Shown here piece by piece: positions 1 through 9,151 of a stretch of DNA of 64,000 nucleotides (the stretch's first letter is position 1; each line of letters opens with the position of its first letter). The DNA comes from Kluyvera sichuanensis (GTDB lineage: Bacteria > Pseudomonadota > Gammaproteobacteria > Enterobacterales > Enterobacteriaceae). The notes below the pieces were generated by a model, which was not told the DNA's origin, searched no databases, and worked only from the letters and a program-made list of their open reading frames with translations. The translations under genes and the position numbers were made by a program. The stretch is from the NCBI RefSeq assembly GCF_014218705.1, contig NZ_JABBJF010000010.1, positions 80,980 to 144,979 of the forward strand, written 5' to 3'.

Positions 1-582
1 GCTACGGACATTGATGCGAGCCATGCCACGGCGTTCTGCTGCAGTGATACGGGGCAGGTGTTTCTCGAAAGTCTCCGTTTTGATTGTGTGGGCGTTCACG
101 GCAGACGGCCAATCGTCTCTCTGGAAGCCCTACAAAGTGAATTCGTTTCCTCTCCGGGGGCCTGGCCTACCGTAACAAGCCAACTTTCCGCAAAGGGCAT
201 TATTGCTGAATATTCCCATCAGCAAACCGCGAAAATCTGGGCATTTGGGCGCTTAATTGCCAACAGTGATATGCACGCAGGTAATCTCTCGTTCTATTTA
301 TCTGCCACGCCAATGGTTATTGCCCCGGTGTATGACATGCTGCCAATGTCGTTTGCCCCGTCTAGTTCTGGCGCGATGCGGAGTGAGGCTGTCGATATTA
401 AAGTGGATCCTACCGTCAGCAAAGCTGCATGGGAGTTTGCTTTACCGCTTGCGGAACAGTTCTGGCAGCGGGTTCAGGACGACCCGCGCATTAGCGCGGG
501 TTTCCATGATATTGCTCGTGCTATGCTGGAAAAATTAACGTCAGCCGCCGTGATTATCGGGCGGCTCGCCTGGCGGTGTTAG
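1..582 (+). CDS. yjjJ: HipA-like serine/threonine kinase YjjJ, C-terminal part
   Basis: The reading frame is open from base 1, so the gene starts outside the window and only about 193 C-terminal residues are seen. They carry the HipA-family kinase core: an N-S-D-M-H-A-G-N loop (catalytic Asp and Asn) followed by a Y-D-M-L-P segment that matches the metal-binding position of HipA kinases. HipA proteins phosphorylate protein targets and act as toxins in hipBA pairs; YjjJ is an orphan relative without a partner antitoxin gene next to it in E. coli. Its place beside lplA supports the assignment. The stop codon overlaps the lplA stop on the other strand by 4 bases. Whether the missing N-terminus is intact cannot be judged here. 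Confidence 0.8.
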   Translation, partial: ATDIDASHATAFCCSDTGQVFLESLRFDCVGVHGRRPIVSLEALQSEFVSSPGAWPTVTSQLSAKGIIAEYSHQQTAKIWAFGRLIANSDMHAGNLSFYLSATPMVIAPVYDMLPMSFAPSSSGAMRSEAVDIKVDPTVSKAAWEFALPLAEQFWQRVQDDPRISAGFHDIARAMLEKLTSAAVIIGRLAWRC

Positions 583-1595
583 CGCACCGCACCCGCCAGC
601 CAGCCCGATAGCTCTCGCAGTTCATTACGCTGCTCCGGGAACGCTTCTCTCAGCCCTTCGCAGGCTTGCTGCAGCACGTCAGCACGATACTGACAGCCCT
701 GTAAGCGCGCCGCCAACGCCTCCAGCGGCGCGGGGTTCAGGCTGTCGGTAAACACCTGCGCGCGGGTGATGACGCCTTTCTCGACGTCGAAATGCAGCTC
801 TACACCGCCCCAGGTGAAACGCTCGTCCAGCAGATGACTGAACGCTGGGGCCTGGCCGAAATTCCACTCCCAGCTGCTTTGACGGGCAAATGTCTCGGCA
901 AAATTTGGCAGGTCCGGTGCTTTATCCGGGGAGATTATTTCGGCTTCGACTCGCTCGCCGTAGTGGCGGAAAAACGCCTCAGTGACGGCTTCGCAGATTT
1001 GCTCATGGGTGATATCGGGCAGCAGCTCAACCAGATTCGCCACGCGCCCACGCACCGAAGTAATACCCTTAGCCTGAAGCTTTTTCTTATCAGGGTTCAG
1101 GTAGTTAGCCAGACGGCTAAGATCGGCATTGAGCAGCAGCGTGCCGTGGTGGAAGCCACGGTCGATGGTCTCCCGGTAGGCGGAGCCGGAGACTTTACGG
1201 TCGCCTTCTTCGGTTTTCACGATCAGGTCGTTACGCCCGGAGGCTTCCGCCGTAATACCCAGCGAATTTAGCGCCTCGAGCACGATGGCCGTAGAGATGG
1301 TTTTATCGTACTCCGGCTTACCAGCCATAAAGGTAAAGCAGGTGTTGCCGAGGTCGTGGAACACCGCGCCGCCGCCGCTGCTGCGGCGAGCCAGACGGAC
1401 GTTATCCTCTTCCATACGCCGGGTGTTGCACTCTTTCCACGGATTCTGCGCACGGCCAATGACGACCGTATCGGCGTTACGCCACAGGAACAGCACCCGC
1501 TGCGTGGCGGGCATCTGGCGAAAAATACACTCCTCCACGGCGAGGTTAAACCACGGGTCGTGGGAGTCTGAAAGCAGCAGGCGCAGCGTTGACAT
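579..1595 (-). CDS. lplA: Lipoate-protein ligase A
   Basis: A 338-residue protein, the same length as E. coli LplA. It activates free lipoate with ATP and transfers it to lysines of the E2 and GcvH domains of 2-oxoacid dehydrogenases and the glycine cleavage system, in the cytoplasm. The N-terminal catalytic domain shows the lipoate/biotin ligase signature [15 protein letters not shown] near residues 70-84; a smaller C-terminal accessory domain follows. It lies 18 bases downstream of ytjB on the same strand, probably co-transcribed with it, and converges on yjjJ with overlapping stop codons. Nothing unusual is seen in the frame. Confidence 0.97.
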   Translation of the reverse strand: MSTLRLLLSDSHDPWFNLAVEECIFRQMPATQRVLFLWRNADTVVIGRAQNPWKECNTRRMEEDNVRLARRSSGGGAVFHDLGNTCFTFMAGKPEYDKTISTAIVLEALNSLGITAEASGRNDLIVKTEEGDRKVSGSAYRETIDRGFHHGTLLLNADLSRLANYLNPDKKKLQAKGITSVRGRVANLVELLPDITHEQICEAVTEAFFRHYGERVEAEIISPDKAPDLPNFAETFARQSSWEWNFGQAPAFSHLLDERFTWGGVELHFDVEKGVITRAQVFTDSLNPAPLEALAARLQGCQYRADVLQQACEGLREAFPEQRNELRELSGWLAGAVR

Positions 1596-1613
1596 AGCGA
1601 TTTCCTTTTCTGA

Positions 1614-2246
1614 TTAATCTTTATCTTCGTCCTGCACTGGCTTGTTGGCAGTGAGCAGGAACGGCGACTGCTGCCAGCGGGTGCGTTTGCCGCGCAGCAG
1701 CGTGCGGGCGAGCACTACGCCGATAGCCAGCGACAGCAGCAGCATCAGACGAAGAATGTTGGTGGTGTTATCCACCTGACGGGATTCGGTGGCGATGGTG
1801 TGGGTATCCAGCGTCAGACGCAGGTAACCGAGGGGGCCGTTTTTCCCCTGAATAGGCTCAACGATTTGCTGATTAAAATAGCTGCCCGCTTTTTTGCCAT
1901 CCAGCGCCAGACGGTCGCGGAGATCGACCTGTTCCCCGGCGCGGGCGATCAGGTCACCCTGCTCATCATAGACCCCAGCGTCCAGAATACGGCTTTTGTC
2001 GGTTAGCTGTTTCAGCAACTGACCGATCTTTTTCTCGTCCGGCGTTTCGCTTTTCATCAGCGGCGCGAGGTTCAGCGAGACCTGAAATGCCAGGGTTCTG
2101 GCCAGTTCTTCCAGCTGCGGATTTCGTTGTTTCTGGCTTTGTTGACTGAACCAGGAGGCGCCCTGCATCAATGCCACCAACAGAGCGAGACAGATCAGGA
2201 CAATCGCGGTGCGATGCAGTCGAAATTTCAGTTTTGCGCGAACCAT
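1614..2246 (-). CDS. ytjB: Membrane protein YtjB (SMP family)
   Basis: A 210-residue protein with one hydrophobic segment near residues 15-30, a hydrophilic middle part (about residues 40-160) probably in the periplasm, a second hydrophobic segment near residues 165-180 and a basic tail. This is the layout of the SMP family (YtjB, also called Smp), which precedes lplA and is divergent from serB in enterobacteria. Its biochemical role is not established. The gene is probably transcribed with lplA from the intergenic region shared with serB. Confidence 0.9.
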   Translation of the reverse strand: MVRAKLKFRLHRTAIVLICLALLVALMQGASWFSQQSQKQRNPQLEELARTLAFQVSLNLAPLMKSETPDEKKIGQLLKQLTDKSRILDAGVYDEQGDLIARAGEQVDLRDRLALDGKKAGSYFNQQIVEPIQGKNGPLGYLRLTLDTHTIATESRQVDNTTNILRLMLLLSLAIGVVLARTLLRGKRTRWQQSPFLLTANKPVQDEDKD

Positions 2247-2352
2247 ATTCCACCTTTGAAAATTTACAGCTTAATGTTGCCAGAAGCGCTGGTTACAAGG
2301 TAGCCTCATGCGTTATTTTCCTGGGCTTAATATAGTGAAGATTGGAGCTGTA

Positions 2353-3324
2353 ATGCCAAACAGTTTGACCTGGTGCGATCTGTCAGAAGATGTCTCCCTG
2401 TGGCCTGGATTGCCGCTTTCCCTGAGTGGCGATGAAGTGATGCCGCTGGATTACCACGCCGGTCGCAGCGGTTGGCTGCTGTACGGCCGCGGGTTGAATA
2501 AAGCGAGCCTCACCACCTATCAGCGCAAGCTGGGGGCGGCGATGGTGATTGTCGCGGCCTGGTGCGTGGAAGACTATCAGGTTATTCGCCTGGCGGGGTC
2601 ATTAACGCCACGCGCTACGCGCCTGGCGCACGATGCGGGTCTGGACGTTGCCCCGCTGGGTAAAATCCCGCATTTACGCACACCGGGTCTGCTGGTGATG
2701 GATATGGACTCCACGGCGATCCAGATTGAGTGCATCGACGAAATCGCCAAACTGGCCGGCACCGGTGAACTGGTGTCGGAAGTGACCGAACGCGCGATGC
2801 GCGGCGAGCTCGATTTCAGCGCCAGCCTGCGTCAGCGCGTCGCCACGCTGAAAGATGCCGATGCCGATATTCTGCGTCAGGTACGCGAAACGCTGCCGTT
2901 GATGCCGGGGCTGACTCAGCTGGTGCTCAAGCTTGAAACGCTGGGCTGGAAGGTGGCGATTGCCTCCGGCGGCTTTACCTTCTTCGCCGATCACCTGCGC
3001 GATAAGCTGCGCTTAACCGCTGCGGTTGCCAACGAACTGGGTATTCGCGACGGCAAGCTGACCGGCGAAGTGGTTGGTGACATCGTCGATGCGCAGTATA
3101 AAGCGAAAACCCTGCTGCAACTGGCTGAGAAACATGAAATTCCCCATGCCCAGACGGTGGCGATTGGCGACGGTGCTAACGACCTGCCGATGATCAAAAA
3201 AGCCGGGCTGGGGATTGCGTATCATGCCAAACCAAAAGTGAACGAACAGACGGAAGTCACTATCCGTCATGCCGATTTGATGGGGGTGTTCTGCATTCTC
3301 TCCGGCAGCATGAATCAGAAATAA
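2353..3324 (+). CDS. serB: Phosphoserine phosphatase
   Basis: SerB removes the phosphate from O-phospho-L-serine, the last step of serine biosynthesis. I take the ATG at 2353 (protein starts MPNSLTWCDLSEDV), giving 323 residues against 322 in E. coli; an upstream in-frame ATG at 2308 would add 15 residues with no family support. The HAD-family motifs are visible: DMDSTAIQIECIDE (nucleophile and acid Asp of motif I), the SGG of motif II, and GDGANDLPM (motif IV). An N-terminal ACT-like regulatory part precedes the HAD domain. It is followed after 10 bases by radA and then nadR, the usual enterobacterial cluster. Confidence 0.97.
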   Translation: MPNSLTWCDLSEDVSLWPGLPLSLSGDEVMPLDYHAGRSGWLLYGRGLNKASLTTYQRKLGAAMVIVAAWCVEDYQVIRLAGSLTPRATRLAHDAGLDVAPLGKIPHLRTPGLLVMDMDSTAIQIECIDEIAKLAGTGELVSEVTERAMRGELDFSASLRQRVATLKDADADILRQVRETLPLMPGLTQLVLKLETLGWKVAIASGGFTFFADHLRDKLRLTAAVANELGIRDGKLTGEVVGDIVDAQYKAKTLLQLAEKHEIPHAQTVAIGDGANDLPMIKKAGLGIAYHAKPKVNEQTEVTIRHADLMGVFCILSGSMNQK

Positions 3325-3334
3325 AGAGGTTAAC

Positions 3335-4717
3335 GTGGCGAAAGCTCCTAAACGCGCATTTGTGTGTAATGAGTGCGGTGCGGATTACCCGCGCTGGCAG
3401 GGGCAATGTAGCGCCTGCCATGCCTGGAATACCATCACCGAAGTGCGCGTTGCGGCTTCCCCTACGGTCGCACGTAACGAGCGCCTGAGCGGCTATGCGG
3501 GCAATGCTGGTGTCGCGAAGGTGCAAAAACTGTCGGATATCAGCCTGGAAGAGCTGCCGCGTTTTTCCACCGGCTTTAAAGAGTTTGACCGCGTACTGGG
3601 CGGCGGCGTGGTGCCCGGCAGCGCCATCCTGATTGGTGGTAACCCTGGGGCCGGGAAATCAACCTTGCTGCTGCAAACGCTGTGCAAGCTGGCGGAGCAG
3701 ATGAAAACCTTGTACGTCACGGGGGAAGAGTCGTTACAGCAGGTTGCCATGCGCGCGCATCGTCTCGGCTTGCCAACCGCCAACCTGAATATGCTCTCCG
3801 AAACCAGCATCGAGCAGATTTGCCAGATAGCGGAAGAAGAGCAGCCGAAGCTGATGGTTATCGACTCCATCCAGGTGATGCACATGGCGGATATTCAGTC
3901 CTCACCAGGCAGCGTGGCGCAGGTGCGTGAAACCGCGGCCTATCTGACTCGCTTTGCAAAAACGCGCGGCGTGGCGATTGTGATGGTCGGCCACGTGACC
4001 AAAGACGGTTCTCTGGCGGGGCCAAAGGTTCTTGAGCACTGTATCGACTGCTCGGTGCTGCTCGATGGTGACGCTGATTCGCGCTTCCGTACACTGCGCA
4101 GCCATAAGAACCGTTTCGGTGCGGTGAACGAACTGGGCGTATTCGCGATGACTGAACAGGGCCTGCGCGAGGTAAGCAACCCTTCTGCCATCTTCCTGAG
4201 CCGCGGTGATGAAGTCACCTCCGGCAGTTCGGTGATGGTGGTATGGGAAGGCACGCGTCCGCTGCTGGTAGAGATTCAGGCGCTGGTGGATCACTCCATG
4301 ATGGGCAACCCACGCCGCGTAGCCGTTGGCCTTGAGCAGAACCGCTTAGCGATTCTGCTGGCGGTGCTGCACCGTCACGGCGGTCTGCAGATGGCGGATC
4401 AGGATGTGTTTGTAAACGTCGTGGGTGGTGTGAAGGTTACCGAAACCAGCGCTGACTTAGCCCTGCTGATGGCGATGGTTTCTAGCCTGCGCGACAGGCC
4501 GCTGCCGCAGGATCTGGTGGTCTTTGGTGAAGTGGGGCTGGCCGGGGAAATTCGTCCTGTACCTAGCGGACAGGAGCGTATTTCAGAAGCCGCTAAGCAT
4601 GGTTTCCGCCGCGCTATCGTGCCGGCGGCAAACGTGCCAAAGAAAATTCCGGAAGGCATGAAGGTCTTTGGCGTGAAGAAACTCGCCGACGCGCTGGACG
4701 TTTTTGACGAACTATAA
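3335..4717 (+). CDS. radA: DNA repair ATPase RadA
   Basis: RadA is a RecA-like ATPase and branch-migration helicase of recombinational repair. The 460-residue frame starts at a GTG and contains, in order, a C4 zinc finger (C-x2-C near residue 10, second C-x2-C near residue 27), a RecA-type ATPase core with Walker A GGNPGAGKSTLL near residue 93 and the RadA-specific KNRFG motif near residue 255, and a C-terminal Lon-protease-like domain. Length equals the E. coli protein. It is spaced 10 bases from serB and ends before a clear hairpin terminator. Confidence 0.97.
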   Translation: MAKAPKRAFVCNECGADYPRWQGQCSACHAWNTITEVRVAASPTVARNERLSGYAGNAGVAKVQKLSDISLEELPRFSTGFKEFDRVLGGGVVPGSAILIGGNPGAGKSTLLLQTLCKLAEQMKTLYVTGEESLQQVAMRAHRLGLPTANLNMLSETSIEQICQIAEEEQPKLMVIDSIQVMHMADIQSSPGSVAQVRETAAYLTRFAKTRGVAIVMVGHVTKDGSLAGPKVLEHCIDCSVLLDGDADSRFRTLRSHKNRFGAVNELGVFAMTEQGLREVSNPSAIFLSRGDEVTSGSSVMVVWEGTRPLLVEIQALVDHSMMGNPRRVAVGLEQNRLAILLAVLHRHGGLQMADQDVFVNVVGGVKVTETSADLALLMAMVSSLRDRPLPQDLVVFGEVGLAGEIRPVPSGQERISEAAKHGFRRAIVPAANVPKKIPEGMKVFGVKKLADALDVFDEL

Positions 4718-4757
4718 TGTTCAATTCTGGCGGCATATTGCGTCGCCGGTCTCTTTC

Positions 4758-4791
4758 CCCGGATAGTACCGTGAGTACATCCGGGTTTTTT
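4758..4791 (+). terminator. Rho-independent terminator after radA
   Basis: A stem of CCCGGAT / ATCCGGG with an inner GTAC/GTAC stem is followed by six T residues, 40 bases after the radA stop. A TATAAT hexamer begins at 4793, immediately after the T run, and may be the -10 box of a separate nadR promoter. Confidence 0.8.
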
Positions 4792-4835
4792 GTATAATGG
4801 GTAGATGGTTTACCCCAATTCAGCAGGAGGCTCTT

Positions 4836-6062
4836 GTGTCGTCGTTCGACTATCTCAAAACCGCAATTCGTCAGAAAGGCTGTACGTTGCAGCAGGTCGC
4901 AGACGCCAGCGGCATGACCAAGGGCTATTTAAGCCAGCTTCTCAACGCCAAAATTAAGAGCCCCAGTGCGCAAAAGCTCGAAGCGTTACACCGCTTTCTC
5001 GGGCTCGAATTTCCGCGCCAGCAGAAAAATATCGGCGTGGTGTTCGGTAAGTTTTACCCGCTGCATACCGGCCATATTTATTTGATCCAGCGCGCCTGTA
5101 GCCAGGTTGACGAGCTGCACATCATCATGGGTTATGACGACACGCGCGACCGCGCGCTGTTTGAAGATAGCGCTATGTCGCAGCAGCCTACCGTACCGGA
5201 CCGCCTGCGCTGGCTACTGCAAACCTTTAAATACCAGAAGAACATCCGCATTCACGCCTTTAATGAAGAGGGCATGGAGCCGTACCCGCACGGTTGGGAT
5301 GTATGGAGTGCGGGCATAAAGACTTTTATGGAAGAGAAGGGCATCGAACCCAACTGGATTTACTCCTCTGAAGAGGCCGATGCGCCGCAGTACCTCGAGC
5401 ATCTTGGGATTGAAACGGTGCTGATTGACCCGAAACGGACTTTCATGAGCATCAGTGGGGCGCAGATTCGTGAGAATCCGTTCCGCTACTGGGATTACAT
5501 CCCAACCGAAGTGAAGCCGTTCTTCGTACGTACGGTGGCAATTCTCGGCGGTGAGTCCAGCGGAAAGTCGACGCTGGTGAACAAGCTGGCGAACATCTTC
5601 AACACCACCAGTGCCTGGGAATATGGGCGAGACTACGTCTTCTCGCATCTGGGCGGTGACGAGATGGCGCTACAGTATTCCGACTATGACAAAATCGCCC
5701 TGGGGCACGCTCAGTACATCGACTTTGCGGTGAAGTACGCCAACAAGGTCGCGTTTATCGATACCGATTTTGTCAGCACCCAGGCATTCTGTAAGAAGTA
5801 TGAAGGCCGTGAACATCCGTTCGTGCAGGCGCTGATCGATGAATATCGCTTCGACCTGGTTATCCTGCTGGAAAACAACACGCCGTGGGTTGCCGATGGT
5901 TTGCGCAGCCTTGGCAGTTCGGTTGACCGCAAAGAATTCCAGACCTTGCTGGTCTCGATGCTCGAAAAGAACAACATCGAATTTGTGCATGTAGAAGAGT
6001 CGGACTATGACTCTCGGTTCCTGCGCTGTGTGGAACTGGTGAAAGGATTGATGGGCGATTAA
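4836..6062 (+). CDS. nadR: NAD regulator, NMN adenylyltransferase and ribosylnicotinamide kinase NadR
   Basis: NadR combines three jobs: repressor of NAD biosynthesis genes, NMN adenylyltransferase, and nicotinamide riboside kinase for NAD salvage. I choose the GTG at 4836 because an AGGAGG ribosome-binding site ends at 4830 and the protein then begins as SSFDYLKTAIRQKG, as in E. coli; 408 residues result. The order is an N-terminal helix-turn-helix (about residues 1-60), a nucleotidyltransferase domain with FGKFYPLHTGHIY near residue 70, and a P-loop kinase domain with GGESSGKSTLV near residue 235. A terminator hairpin follows the stop. Confidence 0.97.
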   Translation: MSSFDYLKTAIRQKGCTLQQVADASGMTKGYLSQLLNAKIKSPSAQKLEALHRFLGLEFPRQQKNIGVVFGKFYPLHTGHIYLIQRACSQVDELHIIMGYDDTRDRALFEDSAMSQQPTVPDRLRWLLQTFKYQKNIRIHAFNEEGMEPYPHGWDVWSAGIKTFMEEKGIEPNWIYSSEEADAPQYLEHLGIETVLIDPKRTFMSISGAQIRENPFRYWDYIPTEVKPFFVRTVAILGGESSGKSTLVNKLANIFNTTSAWEYGRDYVFSHLGGDEMALQYSDYDKIALGHAQYIDFAVKYANKVAFIDTDFVSTQAFCKKYEGREHPFVQALIDEYRFDLVILLENNTPWVADGLRSLGSSVDRKEFQTLLVSMLEKNNIEFVHVEESDYDSRFLRCVELVKGLMGD

Positions 6063-6067
6063 CCTTC

Positions 6068-6102
6068 CGGCACGGCGTCATCGTGGTACCGTGCCGATTT
6101 TT
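6068..6102 (+). terminator. Rho-independent terminator after nadR
   Basis: CGGCACGG pairs with CCGTGCCG (6068-6075 and 6089-6096) and a short T run follows. It closes the core cluster just before the AT-rich leader of the capsule locus. Confidence 0.8.
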
Positions 6103-6487
6103 ATATTCACTGTTAATATTTTATCGTGGATATTATTAAGCTAGAAATATAATAAGTGGCTTTATTTTTATTTTGGCGTTGTTATTATTGAATAATAACT
6201 TTATAAATCCGTATTTCTCATCACCATCTATTTTTAACAACCTCTTGATTTATAGATAAAATATTTTATTTAATGTGAGCTTAATGATAATTTAAGTTTA
6301 ATTAAATAAGATACTACTGGTCATGATGACAATTAAAAGATAAATTCCACTCTCCAATTTATTTCATTGGGATACATCAAGGGAATGATGTAGTTGTATT
6401 TATTTATGGTTTTTATAATTCACTTTAATTAGTGTTTCACCCTCTATTATTCACTCCCTGAAGATGTTCATCCCCTGTGATTTTTTG
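6103..6487. promoter_or_regulatory. AT-rich leader region upstream of the capsule export genes
   Basis: About 385 bases of very AT-rich DNA without a credible open frame. The base composition changes sharply right after the nadR terminator. By analogy with the region 3 promoter of E. coli group 2 capsule loci, which lies several hundred bases before kpsM and is AT-rich and thermoregulated, the kpsM promoter should lie here. I cannot place the -10 and -35 boxes with confidence because many AT-rich hexamers are possible. Confidence 0.5.
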
Positions 6488-6526
6488 CTTATCGCTATGG
6501 TCGCATAAGGCCAGGGCGGTAGCATG
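6488..6526 (+). promoter_or_regulatory. JUMPStart element with ops (RfaH recruitment) site
   Basis: GGCGGTAG at 6515-6522, continuing as GGCGGTAGCAT, matches the ops consensus that pauses RNA polymerase and recruits the antiterminator RfaH. The preceding bases (GCTATGGT, then TAAGGCCAGGG) align with the conserved parts of the 39-base JUMPStart sequence found before long polysaccharide operons. The ops begins 33 bases upstream of the kpsM ATG, close to the arrangement in E. coli group 2 capsule loci. RfaH dependence would suit the 6.4-kb operon downstream. Confidence 0.88.
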
Positions 6527-6547
6527 CCTGAATGGAAGCAACATCTT

Positions 6548-7324
6548 ATGGCCAGAAGCGGTATCGATGTCCAGCGTGCAGCGGTTTGCGCGCTATTTCT
6601 ACGTGAGATCAAAACGCGTTTCGGCAAGTACCGGCTAGGCTACTGCTGGGCCATTCTTGAGCCTGCCGCGCATATGCTGGTTATGCTTGCGGTGTTTGGT
6701 TTTGTTATGCACCGCACGATGCCAGATATTTCATTTCCCGTTTTTTTGATAAACGGCATTATCCCCTATTTCCTTTTTAGCCATATTGCCACCCGCTCTA
6801 TCAGCGCAATCGATGCGAACCAGGGGTTATTTAATTATCGGCCGGTAAAACCGATCGACACGATCCTGGCAAGGGCATTGCTCGAAAGCCTTATCTACAG
6901 CTGCGTCTATATTGTCCTGATGTGCGTGGTCGGTATTGCCGGTGAGGTGTTTAGCGTCACGCAACTCATTACCTTAGTAGTGACGTGGTTGCTATTGATT
7001 CTCTTTTCCTGTGGGCTAGGAATGGTGTTTATGGTGGTAGGGAAGACGTTTCCTGAAATGGAGAAGTTTCTGCCTATCCTGATAAAGCCGCTCTATTTCG
7101 TCTCCTGCATCATGTTCCCGCTGCATGCCGTACCGCGTGACTATTGGCCCTATCTCCTCTGGAACCCTATCGTGCATATCGTTGAACTGAGCCGCGAATG
7201 CGTGGTGGCGGGCTATGAAAGCCAGGGGGTGAGTTTGCCTTATCTGGCCTTTTGTACCCTACTCATGCTGTTTGTCGGGCTTGCGCTGTATCGCCTGCGC
7301 GAAGAGGCAATGTTAACATCATGA
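6548..7324 (+). CDS. kpsM: Capsule export ABC transporter permease KpsM
   Basis: KpsM is the inner-membrane subunit of the ABC-2 transporter that exports finished lipid-linked group 2 capsular polysaccharide. From the ATG at 6548 it has 258 residues and begins MARSGIDVQ, the length and start I know for E. coli KpsM. About six hydrophobic helices are visible, and the family stretches FRYGRLGY-like (FGKYRLGYCWAILEP), NYRPVKPIDTI and KPLYFVSCIMFPLH are present. An ATG at 6524 lies inside the ops element and is not used. The stop overlaps the kpsT start (ATGA). GC content is normal for the genome, unlike the biosynthetic genes that follow. Confidence 0.96.
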   Translation: MARSGIDVQRAAVCALFLREIKTRFGKYRLGYCWAILEPAAHMLVMLAVFGFVMHRTMPDISFPVFLINGIIPYFLFSHIATRSISAIDANQGLFNYRPVKPIDTILARALLESLIYSCVYIVLMCVVGIAGEVFSVTQLITLVVTWLLLILFSCGLGMVFMVVGKTFPEMEKFLPILIKPLYFVSCIMFPLHAVPRDYWPYLLWNPIVHIVELSRECVVAGYESQGVSLPYLAFCTLLMLFVGLALYRLREEAMLTS

Positions 7325-7992
7325 TCCGCATCGAGAATCTCACCAAATCCTATCGTACGCCCCAGGGGCGGCACTATGTCTTTAAAAATCTCAATATTGA
7401 ACTGCCGAGTGGAAAAAGCGTGGCGCTTATTGGCCGCAATGGCGCTGGGAAATCGACGTTACTGCGTATGATTGGCGGTATAGACCGACCAGATAGCGGC
7501 AGGATCGTCACCAACAGTACCATCTCGTGGCCCGTGGGCCTTTCCGGCGGCTTCCAGGGAAGCCTGACTGGACGTGAAAACGTGAAGTTTGTCGCCCGAC
7601 TGTATGCACAAAAAGGTGAACTGAAAGAGAAGGTCGCATTTGTCGAAGCGTTTGCCGAACTGGGGAAATACTTCGATATGCCGATTAGAACCTACTCGTC
7701 AGGGATGCGCTCGCGATTGGGTTTTGGTTTAAGTATGGCGTTTAAGTTTGATTATTATTTGGTTGATGAGGTTACCGCAGTGGGTGATGCCAGATTTAAG
7801 CAGAAGTGCGCGGATATGTTCAATGCGCGGCATAAAGAGTCGAGTTTTTTAATGGTATCGCATAGTTTGAATAGTTTGAAAGAGTATTGTGATGCGGCAA
7901 TTTTTGTTGGTCGTGATAATGAGATTGAATATTGCAATAGCATCGATGATGTTATTAACCGATATAGAGATGACGAGGGTTTATCAGCATAG
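7321..7992 (+). CDS. kpsT: Capsule export ABC transporter ATPase KpsT
   Basis: KpsT is the ATPase partner of KpsM. From the ATG at 7321 the protein has 223 residues. It shows Walker A GRNGAGKSTLL near residue 38, the ABC signature YSSGMRSRLGFGLSMA near residue 126, and a Walker B segment YYLVDEVTAVGD near residue 143, typical of polysaccharide exporters. It overlaps kpsM by 4 bases, which suggests translational coupling. The last third of the gene, from about 7740, is clearly more AT-rich than the first part. This suggests that the left recombination border of the serotype-specific segment lies inside kpsT. Confidence 0.96.
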   Translation: MIRIENLTKSYRTPQGRHYVFKNLNIELPSGKSVALIGRNGAGKSTLLRMIGGIDRPDSGRIVTNSTISWPVGLSGGFQGSLTGRENVKFVARLYAQKGELKEKVAFVEAFAELGKYFDMPIRTYSSGMRSRLGFGLSMAFKFDYYLVDEVTAVGDARFKQKCADMFNARHKESSFLMVSHSLNSLKEYCDAAIFVGRDNEIEYCNSIDDVINRYRDDEGLSA

Positions 7993-8026
7993 CAGAAAAT
8001 ATTCAGATAGTTAAAAGGATTAAAGA

Positions 8027-9151
8027 ATGAGGAAGCAACCATCATTAATAAAAAGAATGACAAAGCTCATTCATTCTCCAGGCATATTTTTTCGGGATTA
8101 TTTTAACAAGAAATACCCAGTGATTCGTAATGAAATATTATGTCCGGAAGTTGAAGAGTCAATTTTAATCAGGCACGATCTTCAATTGGAAAATATCCTG
8201 CATGCTGATTTTCCTATTGATGTTGTGTTTACATGGGTTAATGACAAAGACCCTAAATGGCAAGAGAAATATAAACGCTTCAAAATGGTTAATATTGATT
8301 CTCATGGTCAATATGCGACAGATACAGCTCGTTTTAGCAATCACAATGAACTCTATTTCTCTGTAAAAAGTGTGCTGACTTATCTCCCCTGGATTAATAA
8401 TATTTATATCGTCACCGATGAGCAATATCCTGAATGGGTTGATAAATATGAGAATGTTATCGTTGTCGATCATAAAGATATTATACCAGAAAAATATCTG
8501 CCGACGTTTAATTCTCATGTTATTGAAGCGCATCTTCATAAAATAAAAGAACTTTCAGAGCATTTCATCTATTTTAATGATGACGTTTTTGTTGCCCGTG
8601 AATTGCCACAAGGCCATTTTTTTAAAAGTAACGGTATAGCTTCTATTTTCTTATCACGGAAAAATCTTGTAGAGATGAAAAATAGAGGAGTGACTACCCC
8701 AACGTTAAGTGCATCTATACATGCCAGTGAGTTATTAAAAGGTGCCTTTGGTTATGAAGTGTTGACGCCATTGGTCCATACTTATGTGCCACTAAAGAAA
8801 AGTATGTTCGAAGAAGTCTGGGGTAAATATTATAATGAAATTGATATTTTTTTATGTAATAGATTCAGATCAGATTTTGACCTAAATTTAGCAACATTTT
8901 TAGTGCCGTGGTTTTCGTATTTTAAACAGCAGTCAATTCCTGCCAGGGATATCTGCTATTACTTTAATATTCGCTCACCTGTTGCCAGGGGGTGCTATTT
9001 GGCGTTGCTTAGATACAAAATATTAAGCGCTCCTCATTCTTTTTGCGCTAATGATTTCACATCAACGAGAAAAAATGTAGAAAATTATCAAGGTTCACTA
9101 ATGAATATGTTAATAAAGTATTTTAGAAAGGGTAATATGGATGTTAAATAA
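8027..9151 (+). CDS. Stealth-family capsular sugar-1-phosphate transferase
   Basis: The 374-residue protein has the conserved regions of Stealth proteins: CR1 DVVFTWVNDKDPKW at residues 65-78, CR2 RFSNHNELYFSVKSVL from residue 102, a FNDDVFV acidic segment around D185-D186, and CR3/CR4 further on. Stealth enzymes of bacterial capsules (for example Neisseria meningitidis serogroups A and X) transfer a hexose-1-phosphate from a UDP-sugar and so build phosphodiester-linked chains. The sugar cannot be read from sequence. The basic N-terminus carries a KL-x3-PG-x-FF-x-D-x3-KK motif also found at the start of the next gene. No signal peptide is seen; it probably works at the cytoplasmic face of the membrane. 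The gene is AT-rich and overlaps the next by 11 bases. Confidence 0.9.
   Translation: MRKQPSLIKRMTKLIHSPGIFFRDYFNKKYPVIRNEILCPEVEESILIRHDLQLENILHADFPIDVVFTWVNDKDPKWQEKYKRFKMVNIDSHGQYATDTARFSNHNELYFSVKSVLTYLPWINNIYIVTDEQYPEWVDKYENVIVVDHKDIIPEKYLPTFNSHVIEAHLHKIKELSEHFIYFNDDVFVARELPQGHFFKSNGIASIFLSRKNLVEMKNRGVTTPTLSASIHASELLKGAFGYEVLTPLVHTYVPLKKSMFEEVWGKYYNEIDIFLCNRFRSDFDLNLATFLVPWFSYFKQQSIPARDICYYFNIRSPVARGCYLALLRYKILSAPHSFCANDFTSTRKNVENYQGSLMNMLIKYFRKGNMDVK

Noticed and set aside
6524..6547. ATG eight codons upstream as the kpsM start
   Set aside because: It lies inside the ops/JUMPStart element; the ATG at 6548 gives the known KpsM length and start sequence.
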